Shown: positions 1 through 9,614, counted from the first letter of the stretch. The stretch is 64,000 nucleotides of DNA from Acidimicrobiaceae bacterium (GCA_030837965.1 JAUTXP010000001.1:1-64000); one strand, 5' to 3'. Numbers and translations are program-made. Notes: generated by a model from the letters alone, not told the origin.

Positions 1-2286
1 GCTGCCGTCGGGCAGGCCCGGGAAGTGGCCGCCGGTGCGGCCCTCGAAGGCCAACAGCGCGTCGTCACCCTTGGCCGTGACGAGCACGTTGGCCCCGGCG
101 GGAGTCAGTTCCTCGACGGCCCGACACGTGCGGTCGCGCAGGTCCACATAGGCCTCGGACATGCGCCGGGCATGGGGCGTCCACTTGGTCGACCACTTGG
201 CCTCGAAGCGGGCCCGGTTGCGATTGAACAGGTCGTCGTAACGCTCGGAGTCGAGGACGGTGCCGAGCGAGGCCTGGCCGAAGTGGTGGACGAAGGCGTC
301 CTCCGCGCACATCAGCCGGAAGCCCGCGGCCCGGGCCCGCATGGCGTAGTCGTCGTCCTCGAACAGTCCCAGTTCGAACGACTCGTCCAGCGCGCCGATC
401 TGCTCGAAGGTCGAACGCCTGCCCGCGACACAGAACATGGCCAGCATCCCGATGTCGAACCCCCGGCCGGCGAAGGCACGCGACCGGGCGGCCGCGAACT
501 CGGCCAGCTCCCCCACGGTTCGGTAGGGCGACTCGATCTCGGCCTCGTTGCACGTGCGGCTCGTCGTCGGGCCGACCAGGCCAACGGCGCCGTCGGCCAG
601 GTGGGCCAAGAGCGGCCGCAGCCAACCGGGCGTGACGATGGTGTCGTTGTTCAACAGCACGACCGTCTCGCCCCTGGCCGCCGCGATCCCGGCGTTGTTG
701 CCCTTGGCGAAACCCATGTTCCGGTTGAGCGACACGACGCGCACCCGGCCGTCCAGCCGGTGCAAGGCGTCGAGCAACTGCGGGGTTTCGTCGGTGGACC
801 CGTTGTCCACGACGACGACCTCAGCGGCGGGCGCGTCGGCGTCGGCCAACAGGCTCTCGAGGCACATGGCCGTGAAGCGCACGCCGTTGTGCACGACGAC
901 CACGATGCTGACCTCGGGAGCTTGGACCGGCGCCGGCGCCGGCCTCCGCCCGGCCGCCTCGCGCAGCCTGCTGCGCACCAGCGCGTCGACGGTGGCGGTG
1001 GTGGTGTCCAACAGCCGCAACGGCCAGCGGGACACGGACTGAAGACACAGCTCCGCGGGCAGGCCGCGAAAGCGTGACGCCGGGCCCATGTGCCTGTGGG
1101 TAGGCCGGATGCCGATGCGGTCGAGCAGGTCGCCGAGCACGACATCGGCCGCGAAGAACTCCTTGGCGATCTCACGGGCGCCCCGTTGGTGGACGGCGTA
1201 GTTGGCCCGCAACTCCTCGACCGCGGCGACGGCCTCGTCCATGGTGAGGAACGGGAACAGGCCCTTGCCCGTGGGCAGCGTGTCGCCGAAGCCGGTGTCC
1301 TGGGTCAGCACCGGCCTGCCCGCGGCCAGGTAGGTGGCGCTGCGATCGCTGAACCAGCCCGTGTGCAGGCGGATGTTCTGGTCCTTTGCCACCGTGTACT
1401 CGCCGTAGGAGGATGCGATGAACCGGCGATAGTCCTCCACGGACGCGGCCGTGAGGAAGGGCGGGCGCGTCTCCCACCCATGGGCTTCGAGCAGGACCCG
1501 GTCCTCGGGCTGGCAACTGCTCAACGCCAACTCGAAGGCCTGGTTGGTGCGGGCGGGCAGGTCGAGGAATCGAAGGAACTCGAGGTGCTTGCTCCAGTGG
1601 TAGGTCTGGTCCTCGATGGCCACCTCGCGGTGGAGCTGGCGCCAGTTGCCGACCGTGGTGAGAACTGGCCTGGCGGGCACGTCCACGTCCTGCCAGAAGT
1701 CGAGCACCACCGGCTGACGGGTGGGCATGAAGTCGAAGCCCGGTGTGACAGGCAAGCCGCAGCCGGGCTTGCCGAAGTTCTCCCCGAAGGTGAAGAAGGC
1801 GGAGTGCACGCCCGCGTACTCGAGAGCGTCCTTGTTGCCCGCGGCCAACTGGACCTGCAACTCCACGGGGTCGGTCTCGAGCAGCACCAGCTTGCCGGTT
1901 GCGATGTGTTCGTCGCGCGGCTTGGTGGACCCGTGCAGGTTGATGAGGACGGCGGCCGAGCGGTACAGCGCTTGCAGCTCCGACTCGGACATGCCGAAGT
2001 GGCGGCGGCCGCCGTGCTCGGCGTGGTAGGCCCAGCGGCCAGACAGGCCGAACTGACGCATGACGCCGTCCACGAACGACGCGGCCCGCTGCCAGCCGTC
2101 GTCCTGGGGCTCGTCAAAGAAGGCGGTCGGCGTCATGCCGTGGTCCTCGACGTACCAGACGTCGCAGCCGAGGCGCTGCAAGCCGAGCAGGTAGTGCACG
2201 GTCTGCCAGATCACCCCGGGCACTGGGATGCGGCTCATCATCCCGAGCACCACGACGCGCGGAGCAGAGAGGGTCCCTGTGGTCAT
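1..2286 (-). CDS. Two-domain glycosyltransferase (GT-B-like N part, GT2 C part), 3' end outside window
   Basis: The reading frame is open from an ATG at 2286 to base 1 (762 codons) and continues beyond the window. Residues 1 to about 420 look like a GT-B type transferase: an early GMMSRIPVPGVIWQT stretch and a late NIRLHTGWFSDRSA/YLAAGRPVLTQDTGFG stretch typical of the nucleotide-sugar side of such folds. From about residue 455 a GT2 domain follows (PEVSIVVVVHNG, VVVDNGSTDE near 494, LLNNDT, then FEDDDYAMR). It would add sugars to a lipid-linked or surface glycan at the cytoplasmic face of the membrane. The start overlaps the stop of the upstream ABC exporter by 4 bases (ATGA), so the two are translationally coupled. 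The acceptor and donor cannot be read from the sequence. Confidence 0.85.
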   Translation of the reverse strand, partial: MTTGTLSAPRVVVLGMMSRIPVPGVIWQTVHYLLGLQRLGCDVWYVEDHGMTPTAFFDEPQDDGWQRAASFVDGVMRQFGLSGRWAYHAEHGGRRHFGMSESELQALYRSAAVLINLHGSTKPRDEHIATGKLVLLETDPVELQVQLAAGNKDALEYAGVHSAFFTFGENFGKPGCGLPVTPGFDFMPTRQPVVLDFWQDVDVPARPVLTTVGNWRQLHREVAIEDQTYHWSKHLEFLRFLDLPARTNQAFELALSSCQPEDRVLLEAHGWETRPPFLTAASVEDYRRFIASSYGEYTVAKDQNIRLHTGWFSDRSATYLAAGRPVLTQDTGFGDTLPTGKGLFPFLTMDEAVAAVEELRANYAVHQRGAREIAKEFFAADVVLGDLLDRIGIRPTHRHMGPASRFRGLPAELCLQSVSRWPLRLLDTTTATVDALVRSRLREAAGRRPAPAPVQAPEVSIVVVVHNGVRFTAMCLESLLADADAPAAEVVVVDNGSTDETPQLLDALHRLDGRVRVVSLNRNMGFAKGNNAGIAAARGETVVLLNNDTIVTPGWLRPLLAHLADGAVGLVGPTTSRTCNEAEIESPYRTVGELAEFAAARSRAFAGRGFDIGMLAMFCVAGRRSTFEQIGALDESFELGLFEDDDYAMRARAAGFRLMCAEDAFVHHFGQASLGTVLDSERYDDLFNRNRARFEAKWSTKWTPHARRMSEAYVDLRDRTCRAVEELTPAGANVLVTAKGDDALLAFEGRTGGHFPGLPDGS

Positions 2287-5033
2287 CGGGGGCGACTCGC
2301 CGTCAGGTTGCGAACGGCATCGAGCAGGACTTGGCCGGGCGGGCGCTGGCCGGGCCGGTCTGACGACGAAGGCGTGCTGGGTCGCCTGCCCGAGCGCCAC
2401 CGCGTGGTGAGGCGTCTGGCCTCGTGGCGCAGCCTGCCCACCACATGGCGGAAGGACGCGAGCTGACGGCCGTAGTCCACCCGCACGACGATGGAGCCGG
2501 GGACGGGGCGCACGGCCATGACAGCGGCGGGCCTGCCCACCACCTCGGCCCGGGCACTGACCACGGGCACGCTCCGGGGGCCAGACGAGGCGTCGATGGT
2601 GGCCATCGCAGGGGCGTCGATGACGACGGTCCCGGTCTCGGTCCCGGTCCCGGTCCCGCTCTCCGTCTCCGCGTCGGGCGCCTCCGCCGCCGTGGTCGGA
2701 TCGACTACCCGCACCACGACCTTGCCGATGGTGTGCTCGGCCTTGAGCGCCTTGCCCGAAGAGGTGTCCTGCAGGAAAAAGGTCATCCCGTCGGCCACCC
2801 AGTCGCCCGTGGTCCGCACCTGCTCTGCGGGCGATGCGGGATCGTGCTCGGCCGTGGCGAACAGCGGGCCGTCGGGCCCGTCGATGTGGACCTCGGTCGT
2901 CTCACAGCCCACCGCCGTCCAGCACAGCTCGGTCACGCCTTGGGTCTGGCCGGGCTCGACCACGATGGGGTTGGGCTGAGCCGAGAACGACGCGTTGGGC
3001 AGCGGGGGGACAGACAAGTGGTGCTCCTCGTGGGGATGCGTGGGCGCGAACGACAACATCTGGGCCCGGGCCAGTTCGGCGGGCGACGCGGCTCGGGCGC
3101 CGCGCATGCCGTCCACCACGGACTCTGCGATACCGATGCGGGTGCGGATGCGCTCGGCTTCGGCCACGCCCGCGAACTCGGGCGGCACTTCGGCCTCGGC
3201 CTCGGCGCTTGCATCGACGGCCTCGTCGTCGTGGTAGCGCATCCGGTGCGAGGCCTGGACCTCGTGCAGCAGGCGGTACAGGCCCTGTCGGCCCATCAAC
3301 TCGGTATGCGTCCCCTGCTCGACCAGGCGCCCACCGTCGAGCACCAGGATGCGGTCGACGCTGCGAAGGGTCGAGAGCCGGTGGGCGATCATGAACGTCG
3401 TCCGCCCCTTCATCAGCAGCTCGAGCGAGTCGAGGATGACGGCCTCGGTGCGAGAGTCGATGGACGACGTGGGCTCGTCGAGGATCAGGATCGGGGCGTC
3501 CTTCAAAAAGGCGCGGGCCACGCAGATGCGCTGGCGCTCGCCGCCGGAAAGGGCGGTGCCGTTCTCGCCCAGCAGCGTGTCGTACCCCGCGGGGAGGTCC
3601 TTGATGAAGTCGTGGGCATTGGCCGCGATGGCGGCCTGCACGACCTCCTCGATGGTGGCGTCGAGCCTGCCGTAGCGGATGTTGTCGGCCACCGTCCCCG
3701 AGAACAGGAACGGCTCTTGCAACACCACGCTGATCTGCTCGCGCAACGACTTGAGGGTGACGTCGCGAATGTCGACGCCGTCGACCAGCACGCGCCCATC
3801 GGCGGGCTGCACCAGGCGCGAAAGCACGCCCATCAAGGTGGTCTTGCCTGCGCCCGTGGGACCCACGATGGCGATGGCTTCGCCAGGGGCCACGTCGAAG
3901 CTGATGTCCTTCAGCGTTCCCTCGCGCCCGCCGTAGGAGAACTGCACGTTCTCAAAGGTGACTGCGCCACGCACCGGCGCCAGGTCGACCGCGCCAGGCG
4001 CGTCGTCGATCTCTGGGACCTGGTCGAGCAACTCCAAGGACATGGCCAAGAAGATGAACTGCTCTTGCAGGCCGGCCATGCTGTGACTGATCTGCTGCAG
4101 GGGCCCGTAGACCGAATGGACGTAGGCGATCACGACCAGCATCTGGCCCACGGTCAGGTCGCCCCGCAGCACGTGGAGGGCGCCGAAGCCGAGCACGAGC
4201 GCTGTGCCGAAGGCGGTGATGACGTTGACCACCAACGAGAACAGGGTCTGGCGCACGGTGACGTCGACTCGGGCGGCCACCGCCTCCGTGGCCTGTTCGA
4301 CGAAGCGCCTGTGCTCGTACTTCTCGCGGTTGAACACGGCGATGACACGCAGCATCGACATGGCCTCGATGACGATGTTGATGGAGCGCCCCTCCAGGCC
4401 ACGGACGTGCCTGAGGCGGGGCTCGATGCGGTTTCCGTAGAAACCGACCGAGTAGTAGATGAAGGGCGTCACCAACAGGGCCAGCAGGGCCAGGCCGTGG
4501 TCGATGCGAAAGGCGATGTAGGCCATGCCGCCCAGGGTCAGCGCGCTCTGGGCCAACGGGGGCAGGGCCACGGTGATGTTGCCCACCGAGGACGACTCGT
4601 AGTTGATCCGGGCGATGAAGTCGCCCATGGAACGGGCGTCGTGGAAGGCGACCGACTGGCGCAGGGCGTTGTCCACCAGGTCGCTCCGGAAGCGCAGGAT
4701 CATGCGCTGCGAGAGCTTGGTGTTGACGTATTCGTTGAGCATGGCCAAGGCATTGATCAACAAGGCGATGGCCAGGCCGGCCACCACGCCCACCACGATC
4801 AGCCGGTAGGGCGAGACGCCGAACGCGTTGGTGATCCACTGCGGCACCGGCTTGGACTGCTTGTTGCCGGAGTGGCTGCCCAGCACGCCGTCGATCAGGA
4901 AGGCGAGGGGCCAGGGCTCGGCCAAGGCCACGATGGCGCTCAGCACCATGGCGATCACCGAGCCCGCAGCCAGGCGCTTGTGCGGGCGCAGGTACGGCAG
5001 CACGCGCCAGATGAGCTTCCAGTGGCGCCTCAT
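2283..5033 (-). CDS. ABC exporter (TMD-NBD) with C-terminal Ig-like extension
   Basis: 916 residues from the ATG at 5033, which overlaps the upstream stop by 4 bases; longer upstream starts would run into the preceding gene. Residues 1-330 form a six-helix exporter membrane domain; the ATPase has Walker A GPTGAGKTT near 389, signature LSGGERQR near 494 and Walker B ILILDEPTSSID near 517. Half-size exporters of this type usually end near 590-600. Here about 320 residues follow: an acidic linker, a beta-rich domain near 680-775 with TTGDWVADGMTFFLQD, a Thr/Gly/Glu linker and a basic tail. Its place between glycosyltransferase genes suggests lipid-linked glycan flipping (compare PglK and MsbA) with an accessory, perhaps sugar-reading, domain. 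Substrate is inferred only. Confidence 0.9.
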   Translation of the reverse strand: MRRHWKLIWRVLPYLRPHKRLAAGSVIAMVLSAIVALAEPWPLAFLIDGVLGSHSGNKQSKPVPQWITNAFGVSPYRLIVVGVVAGLAIALLINALAMLNEYVNTKLSQRMILRFRSDLVDNALRQSVAFHDARSMGDFIARINYESSSVGNITVALPPLAQSALTLGGMAYIAFRIDHGLALLALLVTPFIYYSVGFYGNRIEPRLRHVRGLEGRSINIVIEAMSMLRVIAVFNREKYEHRRFVEQATEAVAARVDVTVRQTLFSLVVNVITAFGTALVLGFGALHVLRGDLTVGQMLVVIAYVHSVYGPLQQISHSMAGLQEQFIFLAMSLELLDQVPEIDDAPGAVDLAPVRGAVTFENVQFSYGGREGTLKDISFDVAPGEAIAIVGPTGAGKTTLMGVLSRLVQPADGRVLVDGVDIRDVTLKSLREQISVVLQEPFLFSGTVADNIRYGRLDATIEEVVQAAIAANAHDFIKDLPAGYDTLLGENGTALSGGERQRICVARAFLKDAPILILDEPTSSIDSRTEAVILDSLELLMKGRTTFMIAHRLSTLRSVDRILVLDGGRLVEQGTHTELMGRQGLYRLLHEVQASHRMRYHDDEAVDASAEAEAEVPPEFAGVAEAERIRTRIGIAESVVDGMRGARAASPAELARAQMLSFAPTHPHEEHHLSVPPLPNASFSAQPNPIVVEPGQTQGVTELCWTAVGCETTEVHIDGPDGPLFATAEHDPASPAEQVRTTGDWVADGMTFFLQDTSSGKALKAEHTIGKVVVRVVDPTTAAEAPDAETESGTGTGTETGTVVIDAPAMATIDASSGPRSVPVVSARAEVVGRPAAVMAVRPVPGSIVVRVDYGRQLASFRHVVGRLRHEARRLTTRWRSGRRPSTPSSSDRPGQRPPGQVLLDAVRNLTASRPR

Positions 5034-7681
5034 GCCCGCACCTCCTCCACCAGCTCGTCGAGGGAGATGATCGAAGGGTGGGTCACGTAGATGGTCAGCA
5101 CCTTGCGGACCGCCGCCGGCGCATGCGAGTAGTCGACGTTCTCCTCCACCGGGCGAGCGGCGGCGAGCAATGCCCGTCGCAGCACCGGGCCGAGGCGCAG
5201 CGCGCCTCGGGCCAGGTCGGCCGCGATCCATGCCCCCACGATCAGCGCCACCTCGCGCTGGCCCATCCACCACGTGGCGGCCATGGCCCCGACGAAGGGG
5301 ACGAGGCGCGACACCGACACGTGCTTGCGAACACGCGCCTGCACGGTGCCTTGTGGGAAGGCGCTGGTGACCAGTCGGCCCGAGACCAGCCACGAGCCCA
5401 CGACAGACGCGTCGTAGTCCTCCCATCCGGTGAGCACGTCAGCCCGAAAGCGGGCATGGCGAAGGCAGGCCACGAACTGCTCGGCCGTCTCGGGGCGGGG
5501 GCGGACCTCCGGGAACAAGAGGACCCCGCCCTTCAGGCGGGTGACTGGCCCCGGCAGGGTGACGGGCTCGTGGCCGCGGCGGGCGTCGGCGCTGTCGCGC
5601 AGCCTGCCCCACATGCGGGCCGCGGGCTGCAGCACGTGCAACACGGCCACGCCGGCGCGAAAGCGCGCCCGGCTCGACCGGGACAGTCGACGGGGGGCGC
5701 TGGCCCGCCATGCGTCGGCCAGCAGCAGCCCGAGCAGGCCGAGCACGGCGACGACAGGGACAAGCGCGGCCGGGCGCCAGAGCAGGGCGAGCGGGGCCAT
5801 CAGCGGTGAGACCAGCGCCAGGGGCATGCCCACTTGATGGGCGATGTCCAGGCCGTGCGAAGGAGCGGCGTAGACCGACTGGTAGGCGGCGCTGCCGAAG
5901 GTGCCGCGGTAGATGCGCTGGCGGCCGCGGGCGGTGGCGCCGGGCTGGTAGATGCGACCCCGCCAACGGGCCGTGCCCAAGCCCGTGAACCGGTGGGGAT
6001 GGCGGGCCGCGACCAGGGCCTCGGCCCGGCCGTAGCCCCGCTGCTGGCGCAGGTACGGGCGCAGCCCAGCCCGGCGGTGATGCCACACCAAGGCCGCGGG
6101 GTGAAAGCCGATCTCCCAGCCCAGGTCGAGCACCTTCCAGCACACGTCCACGTCGTCGCCCGCGGCCGTGTAGACCGGGTTGAAACCGCCCGCCTCTTCG
6201 AGCACGCCCTTCCAAAAGGCCATGTTGCAACCGGGGATGTGCTCGGCCCTGTCGTCCGCGGTCAGCACATGGGCCGGGCCTCCGGGCGAGCAGGCGACGG
6301 CCTGTGCACCGAGGGGGTCGTCCACGGGCGCAACGTTGGGGCCACCCACGCCGCCCACCGTGCGGGCGTCCAGCCCGAGGGCCAGGAAGTAGGGCCACTC
6401 CGGCGAGGGATACGCGTCGCTGTCGAGGTAGGCGATCAACTCGCCCGTGGCCTCGCGGATGCCGGCGTTGCGGGCCACGGAGAGCCCGCCGTGCTCGATC
6501 GGCACCAGGCGCACGCCCCGGCCCACGTGCTCGTAGCGGCGGGCGATCTCGGCTGTGGCATCGGTCGACCCGTCGTCCACCACCAGGATCTCGAGGTTGG
6601 GATAGGTCAGGCGGGTGGTGTGGTCCAGGCACTCGGCCAACGTGGCCTGGGCGTTGTAGGCGCACACCACCACGGAGATGGACGGCCAGCGAGCGTCGAG
6701 GTCGGCCACGGTGCGCGTGTTCCATTGCCGGGCCACATCCAGCGCAGGCTTGGCCGAGCGGTCGGCCCGGGTGAGCCCGAAGTGCCAGCCCTCGACGGCG
6801 GCGTCGCCGACCCACCACTCGTCGGTCCACGAGAACACGCACGTGCCCGCCACGCCCCGCTCGATCGACGTCTCCAGTTGCCGGCCGAGCGACGCGGCCT
6901 GGGCCGCCTCGCCCGCCGCCGTCCCCAGCGAGTCGGCGCCCACCTCGCCCAGCACCAGCGGCCTGCTCCCTGCGATGTGGTGCAGACGTGTGAGATAGCG
7001 GCGGAAGTCGGCCTGGCGGTCGAGGTAGACGTTGAAGGTCAAGAAGTCGAGCCCGTCCAACGGGAGGTATTCGGCCGTCGGGTAGTTGGCGTACGTCACC
7101 AGCCGGTCGGGGTCCTCGTCGCGCGTGACGTCGACCAGCCGGTTGATAGCGCGAGCCATGGTGTCGGTCCCGTTCCAGCGCACGACGTCGGCCGGGATCT
7201 CGTTGCCCAGGCAGACGGCCAGCACCTGATCCGCGCCCGCCAGCCTGCGCACGGCCTGTCGGACCTCGGACGCGGCGGCCGACGCGATGCGACGCCGCTC
7301 GCGCCCCGACGCCCCCACCATGTAGCGCCAGTCCGCATAGAAGAGACCGGCCAACACATAGAGCCCGTGGTCGGCAGCCGACTCCAACAGGTCCTCGGTG
7401 GGCTCGGTGTAGGTGCGCACGACGGTGAAGCCCGCGTCGCGCATCTGGGCCATGTCATCGTCCATGCGGGCCCGGTCGGGGAAGCGGGCGCCGTCCGCGG
7501 CCCGCGGCTCGAACGTCCCGTAGGTCACGCCCCGGAAGCGAAAGCGCCTGCCCGCCCGGGCGAACTGCTTGCCGTCCACCTGCACCCGGCCCCGGCCGCC
7601 GTCGTGATCAGCGCGCGCCGACGCGGACCCGCCCGCGAGCAGATCACCCGGCCTGTCTATGCGCCCCCCGGCGTGGCTCAC
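5030..7681 (-). CDS. Glycoside hydrolase-GT2 fusion protein, membrane-associated
   Basis: 883 residues from a GTG at 7681, five bases after the ugd stop. Residues 30-320 form a clan-A TIM-barrel hydrolase: GNEIP with candidate acid/base Glu161 and LVLGEVG with candidate nucleophile Glu246, as in GH2/GH5-like enzymes. Residues 333-600 are a GT2 transferase: ISVVVCAYNA, VVDDGSTDAT (369-376), YLDSDA (419-423) and a later ED-like metal region (AAGDDVDVCWK). Two hydrophobic stretches follow (around 640-680 and near 800). One chain could both make and trim, or transfer, a glycan. There is no clear signal peptide, so the hydrolase side may be cytoplasmic. It ends in a 4-base overlap with the ABC exporter. 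Confidence 0.88.
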   Translation of the reverse strand: MSHAGGRIDRPGDLLAGGSASARADHDGGRGRVQVDGKQFARAGRRFRFRGVTYGTFEPRAADGARFPDRARMDDDMAQMRDAGFTVVRTYTEPTEDLLESAADHGLYVLAGLFYADWRYMVGASGRERRRIASAAASEVRQAVRRLAGADQVLAVCLGNEIPADVVRWNGTDTMARAINRLVDVTRDEDPDRLVTYANYPTAEYLPLDGLDFLTFNVYLDRQADFRRYLTRLHHIAGSRPLVLGEVGADSLGTAAGEAAQAASLGRQLETSIERGVAGTCVFSWTDEWWVGDAAVEGWHFGLTRADRSAKPALDVARQWNTRTVADLDARWPSISVVVCAYNAQATLAECLDHTTRLTYPNLEILVVDDGSTDATAEIARRYEHVGRGVRLVPIEHGGLSVARNAGIREATGELIAYLDSDAYPSPEWPYFLALGLDARTVGGVGGPNVAPVDDPLGAQAVACSPGGPAHVLTADDRAEHIPGCNMAFWKGVLEEAGGFNPVYTAAGDDVDVCWKVLDLGWEIGFHPAALVWHHRRAGLRPYLRQQRGYGRAEALVAARHPHRFTGLGTARWRGRIYQPGATARGRQRIYRGTFGSAAYQSVYAAPSHGLDIAHQVGMPLALVSPLMAPLALLWRPAALVPVVAVLGLLGLLLADAWRASAPRRLSRSSRARFRAGVAVLHVLQPAARMWGRLRDSADARRGHEPVTLPGPVTRLKGGVLLFPEVRPRPETAEQFVACLRHARFRADVLTGWEDYDASVVGSWLVSGRLVTSAFPQGTVQARVRKHVSVSRLVPFVGAMAATWWMGQREVALIVGAWIAADLARGALRLGPVLRRALLAAARPVEENVDYSHAPAAVRKVLTIYVTHPSIISLDELVEEVRA

Positions 7682-7685
7682 GATG

Positions 7686-8957
7686 TCACTTCCTGCCGAC
7701 GCCCTCGTAGGTGAAGCCGGCGGCCCGGGCCTGAGCGGGCTCGAACAGGTTGCGGGCGTCGACCATGCCGGCAGAGGCCATCAGCTCACCCGCCTTGCGC
7801 AGGTCGACCTCGAGGAACTCGTCCCACTCGGTCAGCACGACGAGCACGTCCGCGTCCTGGCATGCGGTGTAGGCCGACTCGGCCAGCTGCACGCCCCGGA
7901 TGGGACCCTGGGCGGTCGGGTCGTAGGCCACGACCGTCGCGCCCTTGCGCAGCAGCCGGTCGATGACGGCCAGGGCTGGGGAGTCGCGCAGGTCGTCGGT
8001 GTTGGCCTTGAACGTCAGCCCCCACACGGCCACGACGCGCCCCCGCAGCATGCCGCCCGCCATGCGCTGGACCTTGGCCGCGATGCGGGCGTACTGGCTG
8101 TCGTTGGCCTCGACCACGGCCCGCAGCAGGTCGAAGGCCACGCCCGCCTCGTCCGCGATGCCGATGAGGGCCTGTGTGTCCTTCGGGAAGCAGGACCCGC
8201 CCCAGCCCGGGCCGGGCTGGAGGAACTCCATGCCCACCCTGCGGTCGAGCCCGACGCCGATGGCAACCTGGGCCACGTCGGCACCGAGTTCGTCGCACAC
8301 CGCGGCCACCGAGTTGATGAACGAGACCTTGGTGGCCAAAAAGGCGTTGGAGACGTACTTGATCATCTCGGCCACCAGCGGGTCGGTGATCATCACCGGG
8401 GCGTCGAGGTCGGCATACAGCTCGGCCACCCGCTCGGCCGCGGCCCGGTCGTCGGCGCCGATGACGATGCGGTCCGGGTACAGGCAGTCGCGCACGGCCG
8501 CACCCTCGCGGAGGAACTCGGGGTTGGACACCACGTCCACGTCCCTGCGCTGCAAGGCCCGCTCCACCACCCGCGCCGAGCCCACGGGCACGGTCGACTT
8601 GGTGACGACGGTGGCCCCCGGAACCAGGTAGGGCCCGATCTCTTGGGCCGCGCCCTGGACGTAACGCAGGTCGGCCCGGCCGTCGTCGCCCTGCGGGGTG
8701 GGCACGCAGATGAAGACGAACTCGGCGTCGGCCACTGCATGCTTCGACTCGGCCACGAAGGACAGCCGCCCCCCGGCCAGCCCGTCCACCACCAACTGCT
8801 CCAGGTCGGACTCGAAGATGGGCAGCTCGCCCCGGTTGAGGCGCTCGACCTTGGCCTCGTCGATGTCGGCGCACACGACTGTGTGGCCGAGATGGGCCAG
8901 GCACGCGCCGGTCGTGATACCGACGTAGCCACTGCCAACAACTGCGATCGTGCTCAC
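7686..8957 (-). CDS. ugd: UDP-glucose/UDP-GlcNAc-type 6-dehydrogenase
   Basis: 423 residues, the usual length of the family. It oxidises the C6 hydroxyl of a UDP-sugar to the carboxylate with two NAD+, giving UDP-glucuronate or the GlcNAc uronate. The Rossmann motif GSGYVG lies at residues 8-13, the catalytic cysteine is Cys256 in GGSCFPKDT, and the NAD-binding C domain (VVAVWGLTFKANTDD) is intact. The GTG at 8957 is preceded by a purine-rich AAGAGGGGG. It is the first gene of a four-gene minus-strand cassette, so it probably supplies the uronic acid for the linked transferases. Sequence alone does not separate UDP-Glc from UDP-GlcNAc use. Confidence 0.93.
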   Translation of the reverse strand: MSTIAVVGSGYVGITTGACLAHLGHTVVCADIDEAKVERLNRGELPIFESDLEQLVVDGLAGGRLSFVAESKHAVADAEFVFICVPTPQGDDGRADLRYVQGAAQEIGPYLVPGATVVTKSTVPVGSARVVERALQRRDVDVVSNPEFLREGAAVRDCLYPDRIVIGADDRAAAERVAELYADLDAPVMITDPLVAEMIKYVSNAFLATKVSFINSVAAVCDELGADVAQVAIGVGLDRRVGMEFLQPGPGWGGSCFPKDTQALIGIADEAGVAFDLLRAVVEANDSQYARIAAKVQRMAGGMLRGRVVAVWGLTFKANTDDLRDSPALAVIDRLLRKGATVVAYDPTAQGPIRGVQLAESAYTACQDADVLVVLTEWDEFLEVDLRKAGELMASAGMVDARNLFEPAQARAAGFTYEGVGRK

Positions 8958-9051
8958 TGCGGCCCCCTCTTGAACGCTCTCGGCGCGTCAACCAGTCTGC
9001 GAAGCGGTATTCGGGTCGGACAGGGGGCATACCCCCCACTTCGCGTGGCCG

Positions 9052-9522
9052 TCAGATGAATTCCGTGGTCGGCGCGGCCCCTGAAAGGGACGAAGGCGGC
9101 ATATCGATACCGGGGCCGGCCACCTGGCGCGGCGCCAGGACGGCCTGGGCCAACTCGGCGCACGACACGTCGTCCAGCACGCAGGGCCACCCGTCGAGCC
9201 GAATCCCTGATGGCCACATGTCCTGCGTGGCCCGGGCGCCCACCACCACGACGCGCGCCCCCTCGGCGGCCACGATGCGCAGGCATGCGGTCAGCGGCGG
9301 GTCGGGCAGCGCAGCGGAGACGACGACCACCTCGGGCGCCAAGGCCCGACAGCGCAGCAGCAGTTCCTCGACCGTGCGCGCCCGCCCCACCACCCGGCCG
9401 CCGCCGCGTTCGAGCAGATGCACGAGCACGTCTTGATGGAGCAGGTCGGCGTGAGCCACAACGACCGTGGCCGCCGTGGTCTCGCCTCGCAGGCCGCTCA
9501 TCGACACAGACGCTCCGGTCAT
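9052..9522 (-). CDS. Stand-alone degenerate receiver-domain protein
   Basis: 156 residues if translation begins at the ATG at 9522, chosen because a TACCGT -10 box (9531-9536) ends 8 bases before it, the leaderless pattern seen repeatedly in this window; the ATG at 9576 lies upstream of that box. The fold pattern is receiver-like (TVVVAHADLLHQDVLVHLL, then EVVVVSAALPDPP, then ARVVVVGAR), but the expected phospho-Asp is replaced by Ser/Ala in VVVVSA. No DNA-binding domain follows. It resembles the N-terminal halves of the LuxR regulators at 37.8-40 kb and stands between ugd and a wall protein, so it may modulate their network by protein contact. Function is inferred. Confidence 0.7.
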   Translation of the reverse strand: MTGASVSMSGLRGETTAATVVVAHADLLHQDVLVHLLERGGGRVVGRARTVEELLLRCRALAPEVVVVSAALPDPPLTACLRIVAAEGARVVVVGARATQDMWPSGIRLDGWPCVLDDVSCAELAQAVLAPRQVAGPGIDMPPSSLSGAAPTTEFI

Positions 9523-9614
9523 CGACCTCGACGGTACGAAGGGCGTGCAGCGCGGGACAGAAGGATGTTCCCCCATGCCGAACTAGGGGTTGGGCCCTCC
9601 AGGCCGCGCCCCCG

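Noticed and set aside
2424-5090. Long plus-strand frame (888 codons) opposite the ABC exporter
   Set aside because: It is the antisense shadow of a GC-rich gene: His/Gly/Asp-rich, no domain, while the minus strand shows a full exporter.
5834-7714. 626-codon plus-strand frame opposite the GH-GT2 gene
   Set aside because: Composition of a GC-rich shadow and no domain signal.
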